A stretch of 64,000 bases of DNA from Pseudomonas alcaliphila JAB1. Lineage in GTDB: Bacteria; Pseudomonadota; Gammaproteobacteria; Pseudomonadales; Pseudomonadaceae. The stretch covers positions 2,170,001 through 2,234,000 of the forward strand of contig NZ_CP016162.1 in NCBI RefSeq assembly GCF_001941865.1. The letters run 5' to 3'. Shown here in pieces: positions 1-8,233 of the stretch. The notes under the pieces were generated by a model. It did not search any database and was not told the DNA's origin. It saw only the letters and a list, made by a program, of their open reading frames with translations. Both the position numbers and the translations under genes were made by a program. How positions within the stretch are numbered: the first letter of the stretch is position 1; each line of letters starts with the position of its first letter.

Positions 1-23
1 CCGCGGGGCGCGGCTCCTACAGG
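1..23. repeat. Right end of a GTAGGAGC-type palindromic repeat
   Basis: The window opens in the right half of an intergenic repeat that ends with GCGCGGCTCCTACAGG. The same ending closes the copies near 4250, 4355, 4455 and 9805, so this is the truncated end of that repeat family. The left half lies outside the window. Confidence 0.6.
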
Positions 24-47
24 TGTGGTGGTCTCTTTCAGGGAGAT

Positions 48-146
48 GAATAACCTGAGACTTAGTTCCTGGTGAGAGTCTGCCGAAAACGAAAAAGCCC
101 CGGTATGAACCGAGGCTTTGAAATTGGCTCCGCGACCTGGACTCGA
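48..146. repeat. Direct repeat copy 1: duplicated tRNA-Asn 3' end plus its downstream terminator
   Basis: This roughly 100-bp block is nearly identical to 196-295. Positions 125-146 repeat the last 22 nt of the tRNA-Asn gene (minus strand), after which the match stops abruptly at the T-loop side. Positions 93-119 repeat the hairpin terminator downstream of the tRNA. A partial tRNA 3' end beside the intact gene is the usual trace of integrase-mediated insertion at a tRNA, or of a local tandem duplication. No integrase gene lies in the visible part, so origin is inference. Confidence 0.75.
93..119 (-). terminator. Duplicate rho-independent terminator (copy 1)
   Basis: On the minus strand this reads as a GC-rich stem (AGCCTCGG / CCGGGGCT) followed by a run of T. 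It is the second copy of the terminator at 242-268 and would act as a back-up terminator for the tRNA-Asn transcript. Confidence 0.6.
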
Positions 147-195
147 CAGCGCAGCTGAACGCGCTTCAGCGCGGCCCCGAAGGGGTGAGCGAAGC

Positions 196-295
196 GAATA
201 ACCTGGGACGCAGTCCCTGGTGAGAGTCTGCCGAAAACGAAAAAGCCCCGGTATGAACCGAGGCTTTTGAATTTGGCTCCGCGACCTGGACTCGA
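196..295. repeat. Direct repeat copy 2: tRNA-Asn 3' end and native flank
   Basis: This is the copy attached to the intact tRNA-Asn gene and it matches 48-146 with few differences. The offset between copies is 148-149 bp. The unique spacer between them (147-195) encodes nothing recognisable. Confidence 0.75.
242..268 (-). terminator. Terminator of tRNA-Asn
   Basis: On the minus strand, a stem with arms AGCCTCGG and CCGGGGCT and a short loop is followed by T-rich sequence. It lies just 3' of the tRNA-Asn gene in the direction of transcription. Confidence 0.7.
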
Positions 296-349
296 ACCAG
301 GGACCCAATGATTAACAGTCATTTGCTCTACCGACTGAGCTATCGCGGA
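274..349 (-). tRNA. tRNA-Asn (anticodon GTT)
   Basis: The reverse strand gives a 76-nt cloverleaf starting TCCGCGATAGCTCAG and ending with an encoded CCA. The acceptor arms (TCCGCGA / TCGCGGA), the D-arm, the anticodon loop CTGTTAAT with GTT and the T-arm GGTTCGAGTCC are all visible. It transcribes leftwards into two successive copies of its terminator. Its 3' end is duplicated at 125-146. Confidence 0.97.
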
Positions 350-545
350 ACAACGGCGCGTATGTTACTGATTAAAAAAGAGAAGTCAACACTTTGCCGC
401 GATATCTACGTGGTTAGAATTCGGGGTTTTCAGCGATAGTGTTGTGGGAGGGGCTTTAGCCGCGACGGCTGCCAGCCCGGGACGGACCGCGGCTGAAGCA
501 GAATGTCTCCCAGTCGTTCCAAGGCCAGCGATGCCTGGGTATTGG

Positions 546-625
546 TGTAGGAGCCCCGCCCCGAGGCGAAGCTTTGGCTTTTGCGGTGCTCTGTCGAACG
601 ATTCGCGGCTGAAGCCGCTCCTACA
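546..625. repeat. GTAGGAGC-type palindromic intergenic repeat
   Basis: The element begins TGTAGGAGCCCCGCC and ends GCCGCTCCTACA, so its ends form an inverted repeat, with a GGCGAAGCTTTGGCTT core. It is one member of the family tandemly repeated at 4172-4561. The remainder of the 350-680 gap contains a second, diverged GC-rich inverted repeat (about 447-500) and no supportable gene. Confidence 0.75.
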
Positions 626-643
626 GTGACTGTTGGCGCATAC

Positions 644-671
644 AAAAACGCCGGCTTATGGGCGCGTTTTT
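644..671 (-). terminator. Terminator of the aminotransferase gene
   Basis: On the minus strand, AAAAACGCG...CGCCGGCGTTTTT forms a stem ending in a T-run, 16 nt beyond the stop codon of the aminotransferase gene. The stem is partly AT and flanked by A and T runs, so it could also work in the other orientation. Confidence 0.65.
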
Positions 672-686
672 GTTTATCGCAGAGGC

Positions 687-1883
687 TTACAGCACGGCGT
701 GGATCGCACGGGTGACGCTGTCCAGGTTGCCCTTGTTCAGCGCGGCGACGCAGATGCGGCCAGTACCGACGGCGTAGATGCCGAACTCTTCCTTCAGGCG
801 TTCCACTTGCTCCACGGTGAGGCCGGAGTAGGAGAACATGCCGCGTTGCTCGGCGACGAAGCCGAAGTCACGTTTGGCGCCCAGTGCAGTCAGTTGCTCG
901 ACCATGGCCAGGCGCATGCTGCGGATGCGGTCGCGCATTTCGCCCAGCTCGGCTTCCCACATGGCGCGCAGCTCAGGGCTGTTGAGCACGCTGGCGACCA
1001 CGGTGGCGCCGTGGGTAGGCGGGTTGGAGTAGTTGGTGCGGATCACGCGCTTGAGCTGCGACAGCACGCGGGTCGACTCTTCGCGGCTGGCGGTGACCAG
1101 CGACAGGGCGCCGACGCGCTCGCCGTACAGCGAGAACGACTTGGAGAAGGAGCTGGAGACGAAGAATTCCAGGCCTGACTCGGCGAACAGACGCACGGCT
1201 TCGGCGTCTTGCTCGATGCCGTCGCCAAAGCCCTGGTAGGCGATATCGAGGAAAGGCACGTGCTCACGCTCGCGCAGCACGTCCAGCACGGCTTTCCAGT
1301 CTTCCAGCTGCAGGTCGACGCCTGTCGGGTTGTGGCAGCAGGCGTGCAGCACGACGATGGAGCGGGCCGGCAGGTTGCGCAGGTCTTCGAGCATGCCGCC
1401 ACGGTTCACGCCGTTGCTGAACGGATCGTAGTAGCGGTAGTTCTGCACGGGGAAGCCGGCGGTCTCGAACAGGGCGCGGTGGTTTTCCCAGCTCGGGTCG
1501 CTGATCGCCACGGTGGCGTCCGGCAGCAGGCGCTTGAGGAAGTCGGCACCGATCTTCAGCGCGCCGGTACCGCCCAGGGCCTGGGTGGTGATCACGCGGC
1601 CGGCTTCGATCAGGGCTGCGCCCTTGCCGAACAGCAGTTCCTGTACGGCCTTGTCGTAGGCGGCGATGCCTTCGATCGGCAGGTAGCCACGCGGTGCGTG
1701 GGCCTCGATACGTGCCTTTTCGGCTTCTGCGACGGCGCGCAGCAGCGGAATCCGTCCCTCCTCGTTGTAGTAGACGCCCACGCCAAGGTTGACCTTGGTG
1801 GTGCGGGTGTCGGCGTTGAATGCTTCGTTGAGGCCCAGGATGGGATCGCGCGGAGCCATTTCGACGGCAGAGAAGAGACTCAT
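687..1883 (-). CDS. Aromatic/aspartate-type amino acid aminotransferase (class I)
   Basis: The 398-residue product is a PLP-dependent fold-type I transaminase of the TyrB/AspC group. These cytosolic enzymes move the amino group between aspartate or aromatic amino acids and 2-oxoglutarate. Visible marks are the NPTGVD motif (in CCHNPTGVDL), the DIAYQGFGDG segment and the PLP lysine in SFSKSFSLYGER. Length fits E. coli TyrB (397) and AspC (396). I chose the ATG at 1883 (MSLFSAVEMAPRDP), the usual family N-terminus; an in-frame start further upstream would add 17 unconserved residues. It diverges from uvrB, as the P. aeruginosa aminotransferase PA3139 does. Substrate preference (Tyr/Phe versus Asp) cannot be read from sequence. 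Confidence 0.92.
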   Translation of the reverse strand: MSLFSAVEMAPRDPILGLNEAFNADTRTTKVNLGVGVYYNEEGRIPLLRAVAEAEKARIEAHAPRGYLPIEGIAAYDKAVQELLFGKGAALIEAGRVITTQALGGTGALKIGADFLKRLLPDATVAISDPSWENHRALFETAGFPVQNYRYYDPFSNGVNRGGMLEDLRNLPARSIVVLHACCHNPTGVDLQLEDWKAVLDVLREREHVPFLDIAYQGFGDGIEQDAEAVRLFAESGLEFFVSSSFSKSFSLYGERVGALSLVTASREESTRVLSQLKRVIRTNYSNPPTHGATVVASVLNSPELRAMWEAELGEMRDRIRSMRLAMVEQLTALGAKRDFGFVAEQRGMFSYSGLTVEQVERLKEEFGIYAVGTGRICVAALNKGNLDSVTRAIHAVL

Positions 1884-2128
1884 GATGGGTGCGGCAACTC
1901 GAGTGAGGGGTGGGTGGCCAGGCGTCCCCGACAAAAGCGCTAGGGGGCGCGTAAACGGGGCGTTAGTATAACGACCCTGAATCCAGGGGGCGACAGCGCA
2001 AAGCCCTGAATTAAGGCCTTTTGCCAGGTAATTCGACTCTACCTGGACCTATCGCCGAATCGCCCCGCAATTCATGGCTTTTGACGCGGTCCGAAAGGAT
2101 GCGTCACAGCCATTTGTCGAGGTACTGC

Positions 2129-4144
2129 ATGTCCGAGTTTCAGTTGGTGACCCGCTTCAAACCTGCCGGCGATCAGCCTGAGGCGATCCGGCAGATGGTC
2201 GAGGGGCTGGAGGCCGGCCTTTCGCACCAGACCCTGCTGGGTGTTACCGGCTCGGGCAAGACCTTCTCCATCGCCAACGTGATTGCCCAGGTGCAGCGCC
2301 CGACCCTGGTCCTGGCGCCGAACAAGACCCTGGCGGCGCAGCTCTATGGCGAGTTCAAGGCGTTCTTCCCGAACAACGCGGTGGAGTACTTCGTCTCCTA
2401 CTACGACTACTACCAGCCGGAAGCCTATGTGCCGTCGTCGGACACCTTCATCGAGAAGGATGCCTCGATCAACGACCATATCGAGCAGATGCGCCTGTCA
2501 GCGACCAAGGCGCTGATCGAGCGCAAGGACGTGATCGTGGTCTGCACCGTGTCCTCGATTTACGGCTTGGGCAGCCCCGAGGAGTACCTGAAAATGGTGC
2601 TGCACCTCGACCGTGGCGACAAGATGGATCAGCGCGCGCTGCTGCGGCGCTTGGCCGAGCTGCAGTACACGCGCAACGACATGGACTTCGCCCGTGCCAC
2701 TTTCCGCGTGCGCGGTGATGTGATCGACGTCTTCCCGGCGGAATCGGATCTGGAAGCCATTCGCGTCGAGCTGTTCGATGACGAGGTGGAAAGCATAAGC
2801 GCCTTCGACCCGCTGACCGGCGAGGTGATCCAGAAGCTGCCGCGCTTCACCTTCTATCCCAAGAGCCACTACGTCACGCCGCGTGAAACCTTGCTGGAGG
2901 CGGTTGAGCAGATCAAGGTCGAGCTGCAGCAGCGTCTGGAGTACCTGCGCGGTGCCAACAAGCTGGTGGAGGCGCAGCGCCTGGAGCAGCGCACGCGCTT
3001 CGATCTGGAGATGATCCTCGAGCTGGGCTATTGCAACGGCATCGAGAACTACTCGCGCTACCTGTCGGGCCGGCCATCTGGAGCGCCGCCACCCACTCTC
3101 TATGACTACCTGCCGGACGAAGCGCTGCTGGTGATCGACGAGTCTCACGTTTCGGTGCCGCAGGTCGGCGCCATGTACAAGGGCGACCGTTCGCGTAAGG
3201 AGACGCTGGTGGAATACGGCTTCCGTCTGCCTTCTGCGCTGGATAACCGACCGATGCGTTTCGAGGAGTGGGAGGCGGCCAGCCCGCAGACCATTTTCGT
3301 TTCCGCTACGCCTGGGCCTTACGAGGGCGAGCATGCCGGGCGCGTGGTGGAGCAGTTGGTGCGGCCGACCGGCCTGGTCGACCCGCAGATCGAGGTGCGT
3401 CCGGCGCGCACTCAAGTGGATGACCTGCTCTCGGAGATCCGTTTGCGTGTGGCAGCGGGTGACCGCGTGTTGGTCACCACGCTGACCAAGCGTATGGCCG
3501 AGGACTTGACCGATTACCTGGGTGACCATGACGTCAAGGTGCGTTACCTGCACTCGGACATCGATACCGTTGAACGGGTGGAGATCATTCGTGACCTGCG
3601 CCTGGGCGCCTTCGACGTGCTGGTGGGGATCAACCTGCTGCGTGAGGGCCTGGACATGCCCGAGGTGTCGTTGGTGGCGATTCTCGACGCGGACAAGGAA
3701 GGCTTCCTGCGTAGCGAGCGCTCGCTGATCCAGACCATTGGTCGCGCCGCACGTAACCTCAACGGTCGGGCGATTCTGTACGCCGACAACATGACCGGCT
3801 CGATGCAGCGCGCCATTGGCGAGACCGAGCGGCGCCGCGCCAAGCAGATCGCCTTCAACGAAGCCAACGGCATCGTGCCCAAGGGCGTGCAGAAGGACGT
3901 CAAGGACATTCTCGAAGGCGCCGTGGTGCCGGGGGCGCGCAGCAACAAGCGCAAGGGCATGGCCAAGGCAGCGGAGGAGAGCGCGCGTTACGAGAACGAG
4001 CTGCGTTCGCCGAGCGAGATCACCAAGCGTATTCGTCAGCTGGAAGAGAAGATGTACGCCCTGGCGCGCGATCTGGAGTTCGAGGCCGCAGCGCAGATGC
4101 GTGACGAGATTCAGAAGCTGCGCGATCGGTTGTTGCAGGTGTGA
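2129..4144 (+). CDS. uvrB: UvrABC excision nuclease subunit B
   Basis: UvrB is the damage-verifying helicase-like subunit of nucleotide excision repair. It is loaded by UvrA and recruits UvrC for incision. The 671-residue protein shows the Walker A loop (GVTGSGKTF), the beta-hairpin segment [17 protein letters not shown] that clamps DNA, the DESHVSVPQ motif, helicase motifs up to QTIGRAARN, and a C-terminal UVR domain ([20 protein letters not shown]) that binds UvrC. E. coli UvrB has 673 residues. The ATG at 2129 gives the standard [17 protein letters not shown] start. The leader holds a perfect 7-bp hairpin (2024-2030/2040-2046). I saw no convincing LexA box. The gene is followed directly by a tandem repeat array. 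Confidence 0.98.
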   Translation: MSEFQLVTRFKPAGDQPEAIRQMVEGLEAGLSHQTLLGVTGSGKTFSIANVIAQVQRPTLVLAPNKTLAAQLYGEFKAFFPNNAVEYFVSYYDYYQPEAYVPSSDTFIEKDASINDHIEQMRLSATKALIERKDVIVVCTVSSIYGLGSPEEYLKMVLHLDRGDKMDQRALLRRLAELQYTRNDMDFARATFRVRGDVIDVFPAESDLEAIRVELFDDEVESISAFDPLTGEVIQKLPRFTFYPKSHYVTPRETLLEAVEQIKVELQQRLEYLRGANKLVEAQRLEQRTRFDLEMILELGYCNGIENYSRYLSGRPSGAPPPTLYDYLPDEALLVIDESHVSVPQVGAMYKGDRSRKETLVEYGFRLPSALDNRPMRFEEWEAASPQTIFVSATPGPYEGEHAGRVVEQLVRPTGLVDPQIEVRPARTQVDDLLSEIRLRVAAGDRVLVTTLTKRMAEDLTDYLGDHDVKVRYLHSDIDTVERVEIIRDLRLGAFDVLVGINLLREGLDMPEVSLVAILDADKEGFLRSERSLIQTIGRAARNLNGRAILYADNMTGSMQRAIGETERRRAKQIAFNEANGIVPKGVQKDVKDILEGAVVPGARSNKRKGMAKAAEESARYENELRSPSEITKRIRQLEEKMYALARDLEFEAAAQMRDEIQKLRDRLLQV

Positions 4145-4171
4145 TGTTGCCGCGTGGCGCGGGGTTGCCTG

Positions 4172-4561
4172 TGTAGGAGCCCCGCCCCGGGGCGAAGCTG
4201 CTGGCTTTGCGGTGTGCTTGCGATTCGCCGCGAGGCGCGGCTCCTACAGGGTGGGGCGGTGCCTGCGGCATTTGTGTAGGAGCTCCGTCTCGGGGCGAAG
4301 CTTTTGGTTTTGCGGTGTGCTCTCGATTCGCCGCGGGGCGCGGCTCCTACAGGGTGATGCGGTGCCTGCGGCGTTTGTGTAGGAACCCCGCCCCGGGGTG
4401 AAGCTTTTGGCTTTGCGGTGTTCTCTCGATTCGCCGCGAGGCGCGGCTCCTACAGGGTGATGTGGTGCCTGCGGCATTTGTGTAGGAGCTCCGCCCCGGG
4501 GCGAAGCTGTTGGCTTTGCGGTGCTTTGGCGAACGATTCGCGGCGGGGCGCCGCTCCTACA
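4172..4561. repeat. Tandem array of four 103-bp palindromic repeat units
   Basis: Units start at 4172, 4275, 4378 and 4481 with exact 103-bp spacing. Each opens TGTAGGAGC(T/C)CCG, passes through GGGGCGAAGCT and GATTCGCCGCG, and closes GCGCGGCTCCTACAG, so each unit is an inverted repeat. The first three carry an extra tail of about 22 bp (GGTG..GCGGTGCCTGCGGC). The last unit lacks the tail and has a slightly longer middle. The array fills the space between uvrB and the convergent efflux gene. No gene is seen here. Confidence 0.9.
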
Positions 4562-4579
4562 GATCGGGCGGTGTTGGCG

Positions 4580-6133
4580 TTAATGCGCGGCGCCACCACC
4601 TGCCATGTTCTGCGGCAATTTCCGTGTCAACAGGATCGCCAGCATGCTCACGCCCAGGGCGATGCCGATGAAATGGAAGGCATCGTTGTAGGCCATGATG
4701 ATCGCCTGTTCATGGACGATCTGGCTGAGCTTGGCCAGCGCCGCCTGTTCGCTACCCAATGTCTGCGTCAGCAGATGCAGGCGCTCCTCCACCTGCGGGT
4801 TGGTCGGCACGATGGATTCGCGCAGGTAGTCGAAATAGACCTTGGCGCGGGCATCCAACAGGGTGGCGAGCAGTGCTATACCGATGGCTCCACCCAGGTT
4901 GCGCAGGATGTTGAACAGGCTGGAGGCCGAGCCAGCGTCCTGCGGCATGATGTAGGCCGTGGCGATCAGCGAAACCGTGACCATCACCAGTGGCTGGCCC
5001 AGCGCGCGGACGATCTGGATGTGCTGGAACTGTTCGCCCGCGAAGTCTGGGTTGAGTACGCCGGAGAAGAAACTCGCCGCGCCGAACAGGGCGAAGCCCA
5101 GGGCGCACAGCCATTTCGGCGAGATGATCTTCATCAGCTTGGGCACCAGCGGGATCAGGAACAGCTGCGGCACGCCCATCCACATGATCACTTCGCCGAT
5201 CTGCATGGCGTTGTAGCCCTGGATCTGCGCCAGGTACAGCGGTAGCACATAGATCGATCCATAAAGACCCACGCCGAGCCCCAGGCTGGAAATGCTGGCC
5301 AGGCCGAAGTTGCGCTCGCGCAGTACGCCCAGGTTGATCAACGGGTTCGGCCGGGATATCTGCAGAATGACGAACAGGATCAGGCTGACCAGCGCCACGC
5401 TGCCGAGGCCGACGATCAGTTGCGACTCCAGCCAGTCCTTGCGATGGCCTTCCTCGAGAAATACCTGCAGGCAGCCCAGGCCCAGGCCGAGGGTGACGAT
5501 GCCGGCGTAGTCGGTGGTCTTCAGCAGCTCCCAGTGCGGCGCCTTTTTCTCCAGGCCGTAGAGCAGGCCGGCGATCATGATCAGGCCAGGCGGCACGTTG
5601 ATGTAGAAGATGTATTCCCAGCCCCAGTTCTCCGTGAGCCAGCCGCCGAGGGTCGGGCCGATGGAGGGGGCGAAGGTGGCGGTGATGGCGAACAGGGCCA
5701 TGCCCTTGGCGCGGTAGTGCTCGGGTAGCTTGATCAGCGTCATGGTGAACGCCAGCGGGATCAGCGCGCCGCCGGTGAAGCCCTGCAGCGCGCGGAACAC
5801 GATCATGCTCTCCAGGCTCCATGCCATGGAGCACAGCAGCGAGGCGATCAGAAAGCCCACCGACACCCACACCGCCAGGCGCCGCGCCGAGAGCAACTGC
5901 ACCAGCCAGGCGGTCAGCGGGATCATGATGATCTCGGCCACCAGGTAAGAGGTGGAAATCCACGAACCTTCCTCCAGGGTGGCGGACAGCGCGCCCTGGA
6001 TGTCCTTCAGCGAGGAGTTGGTGATCTGGATATCCAGCACCGCCATGAAGGCGCCGAGCATCGCACTCATCACCGCAATCCAGTCGCGGCGGTTGGGCTC
6101 CGCCGTGGGGCGGATCAGTGCATCACCCGCCAT
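4580..6133 (-). CDS. EmrB-type MFS multidrug efflux transporter (DHA2, 14 TM)
   Basis: The 517-residue inner-membrane protein belongs to the major facilitator superfamily DHA2 (EmrB/QacA) group of proton-driven drug exporters. It starts with a short cytoplasmic tail, then the first helix with MAVLDIQITN, the family's TM1 signature for drug antiporters. LPEHYRAKGMALFAITATFAPSIGP covers the TM4-TM5 antiporter motif. About 14 hydrophobic segments fit the family. Its start overlaps the end of the upstream HlyD-like gene by 11 nt, so the two are translationally coupled and likely form one pump. No outer-membrane channel gene is adjacent, so a TolC-type partner must come from elsewhere. Exported substrate unknown. 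Confidence 0.93.
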   Translation of the reverse strand: MAGDALIRPTAEPNRRDWIAVMSAMLGAFMAVLDIQITNSSLKDIQGALSATLEEGSWISTSYLVAEIIMIPLTAWLVQLLSARRLAVWVSVGFLIASLLCSMAWSLESMIVFRALQGFTGGALIPLAFTMTLIKLPEHYRAKGMALFAITATFAPSIGPTLGGWLTENWGWEYIFYINVPPGLIMIAGLLYGLEKKAPHWELLKTTDYAGIVTLGLGLGCLQVFLEEGHRKDWLESQLIVGLGSVALVSLILFVILQISRPNPLINLGVLRERNFGLASISSLGLGVGLYGSIYVLPLYLAQIQGYNAMQIGEVIMWMGVPQLFLIPLVPKLMKIISPKWLCALGFALFGAASFFSGVLNPDFAGEQFQHIQIVRALGQPLVMVTVSLIATAYIMPQDAGSASSLFNILRNLGGAIGIALLATLLDARAKVYFDYLRESIVPTNPQVEERLHLLTQTLGSEQAALAKLSQIVHEQAIIMAYNDAFHFIGIALGVSMLAILLTRKLPQNMAGGGAAH

Positions 6134-7172
6134 GGCTTTCGTCGCTGCGCAGATCCACGGTGACTTCCACCGACATGCCGGGGCGGATCAGTCCATGCAG
6201 CGGGTTGTCGGCGGCGAAGGTCAGCTTGACCGGGATGCGCTGCACCACCTTGGTGAAGTTGCCGGTGGCGTTGTCTGGCGGCAGCAGGCTGAATTGCGCG
6301 CCGGAGGCGGCGAACAGGCTGTCGATGCGGCCTTCGATGGGGGTGTCGGGATAGCTGTCAAACAGCAGTTCGGCCTTTTGGCCCGGGCGCATGCGGCCGA
6401 TCTGGGTTTCCTTGAAGTTGGCCTGGATCCAGATGTCCTGATCCGGTACCAGCGACAGCAGGTAGGCGCCGCTTTGCACCACCTGGCCTTCACGGGCCGA
6501 GCGCTGGCCGACCATGCCGCTGATCGGCGCATGGATCTGCGTGCGCGAGAGGTTGAGGTCGGCCTGTTCCAGGTCGGCCTGCGCCGAGAGAATCAGCGCG
6601 TCCAGGCGTTTGAGCTCGGCTTCCAGGCTGGCGACCTGCTGACGCTGAGCCTGCAGATCGGCCTGGGCCTTGGCCACCTGCGAGCGGGCCACGCGGTTGT
6701 CGGCGGCCAGGGTGGTGACGCGTTCTTCGGAGACGTAACCCGGCTTGCGCAGGGTCTGGGCGCGGCCGAGATCGAGCTTGGAGCGATCGAGGGTCGCCTG
6801 GCTGGCGGCGACGTCGGCCTGGCTGGCGGCAATCAGGCTGGCCTGCTGGTCGAGTTTGCTCTGCGCCTGGGTGCGCTCGGCCTGGTGAGTTTGCAGGGCA
6901 GCGAGGGCGCGCTGGCGCGCCAGGCGGAAATCGGCGTCTTCCAGCACGGCCAGCAGTTGGCCGGCCTCCACGTGTTGGTTGTCGCGCACCAGGACCTTTT
7001 CGATGCGTGCATTCAACTGGCTGGAGACGCGAGTGATCTCGCCCTGTACGTAAGCGTTGTCGGTGCTCTCGTGGTAGCGACCGATCAGCAGCCACTGGGC
7101 GAGCAGGGCGCCAGCTATCAACGCCAGCAGGATCACGAATACGAGAAGGCGACGTTGCAGTGTGGCGGGCAT
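6123..7172 (-). CDS. EmrA/HlyD-type membrane fusion protein
   Basis: The 349-residue periplasmic adaptor links the inner-membrane MFS pump to an outer-membrane channel. It has one N-terminal transmembrane anchor (LLVFVILLALIAGALLAQWLL, roughly residues 9-29), a lipoyl-like first half (residues about 45-80), a long alpha-helical hairpin rich in Ala/Gln/Leu (about 85-200), then the second lipoyl half (IHAPISGMVGQRSAREGQVV) and a beta-barrel domain. This is the standard HlyD_D23 architecture. It is first in a two-gene operon with the overlapping transporter, and diverges from the LysR gene at 7280 across a 107-bp promoter region, suggesting control by that regulator. Confidence 0.92.
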   Translation of the reverse strand: MPATLQRRLLVFVILLALIAGALLAQWLLIGRYHESTDNAYVQGEITRVSSQLNARIEKVLVRDNQHVEAGQLLAVLEDADFRLARQRALAALQTHQAERTQAQSKLDQQASLIAASQADVAASQATLDRSKLDLGRAQTLRKPGYVSEERVTTLAADNRVARSQVAKAQADLQAQRQQVASLEAELKRLDALILSAQADLEQADLNLSRTQIHAPISGMVGQRSAREGQVVQSGAYLLSLVPDQDIWIQANFKETQIGRMRPGQKAELLFDSYPDTPIEGRIDSLFAASGAQFSLLPPDNATGNFTKVVQRIPVKLTFAADNPLHGLIRPGMSVEVTVDLRSDESHGG

Positions 7173-7279
7173 GCTTGAGGCTCGGGGTGCGTCGGAGAAG
7201 TGTAAGTAAATTTAACAGCGTTCCCTTTTCGCTAGTAGACTCTCGGCTTGGCATGCTTTGTTGCGTATGAGGAACAATC

Positions 7280-8200
7280 ATGGGGCTGGATGACGCACTG
7301 ATCTTTACCCGAGTGGTGGAATGCCACAGTTTCACCCAGGCCGCGACCAGCCTGGGTATGCAGAAGTCGACGGTGAGTCGGCGTATCGCACTGCTCGAAG
7401 AGCGCCTGGGCGTTCGTCTACTCAATCGCACCACGCGTAAGTTGCGTCTGACCGAAGTGGGGCAGGCTTATTACGAGCGTTGTCGGCAGATCATGCTCGA
7501 CTTCGCCGAAGCCGAGCAGGCGGTGATGCAACTGCAGCGCGAACCCTCCGGGCTGCTGCGCATTACTTCGCCGATTGAGTTCGGTCAGTTGTTTCTCGGG
7601 CGCGTGCTGGGTGAGTTCATGCGTCAATACCCGCAGATCGACGCCGAGGTAGAGCTGACTTCGCGATCCGTGGACCCGCTGGAAGAGGGCGTTGATATCG
7701 CCATCCAGGTCGGACAGCCGCAGGACTCCACGCTGATCGCGCGCAAGTTGTTCGAAAGTGGCCGACGTCTGTGCGCCAGTCCCGCTTACCTGGCGGCGCA
7801 CGGCACGCCGCGCAGCGTTGCCGGGCTGGAGGGGCATCGGGCAATCCTGCTGCAGCATGACGCGCCGCGTTACTGGCCGCTATTGGGCGAACATCTGCCG
7901 TGCCAGCGGGTGATGACCTGCAACAACATCACCTTCGCCCGTGAGGCGACGCTGGCAGGCGCCGGGATTTGCGGGTTGCCGGTGATGATCAGCGAGGAGG
8001 CGGTGCGCAGCGGGCGTCTGATCGAGCTGCTGCCCGAGGCGCGCCTGCCGGTGGGGGAGGTGTACGCCATCTACCCTTCGCGGCGCTTCCAGGCGATGAA
8101 GGTCAAGACCTTCCTCGACTTTCTTATCGCCAGCTTGCCGATCACCCGCGGCGGGTTGCTGGAGCCGGGGGCCGTCGGCCTGCTAACATCGCCCGCTTGA
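7280..8200 (+). CDS. LysR-family transcriptional regulator (divergent to emrAB-like pair)
   Basis: The 306-residue DNA-binding regulator has the LysR winged helix-turn-helix at about residues 15-60 (LGMQKSTVSRRIALLEERLG followed by RLLNRTTRKLRLTEVG) and a substrate-binding domain from about residue 90 to 295. The start ATG at 7280 is preceded by AGGAAC at a suitable distance. Divergent arrangement with the efflux operon is the common layout for a LysR protein controlling its neighbour and itself. The effector is unknown. gltX follows 33 nt downstream on the same strand but is unlikely to depend on it functionally. Confidence 0.93.
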   Translation: MGLDDALIFTRVVECHSFTQAATSLGMQKSTVSRRIALLEERLGVRLLNRTTRKLRLTEVGQAYYERCRQIMLDFAEAEQAVMQLQREPSGLLRITSPIEFGQLFLGRVLGEFMRQYPQIDAEVELTSRSVDPLEEGVDIAIQVGQPQDSTLIARKLFESGRRLCASPAYLAAHGTPRSVAGLEGHRAILLQHDAPRYWPLLGEHLPCQRVMTCNNITFAREATLAGAGICGLPVMISEEAVRSGRLIELLPEARLPVGEVYAIYPSRRFQAMKVKTFLDFLIASLPITRGGLLEPGAVGLLTSPA

Positions 8201-8233
8201 TTCAAACCTCGTGTCTTCCTTCCGAGAGCATTC

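Noticed and set aside
1935..2128. LexA (SOS) box upstream of uvrB
   Set aside because: No CTGT-N8-ACAG match was found by eye in the leader; only a 7-bp hairpin is present.
4172..4561. Possible CRISPR array
   Set aside because: Regular spacing, but units are 103-bp tandem copies without unique spacers, each an inverted repeat, and there are no cas genes.
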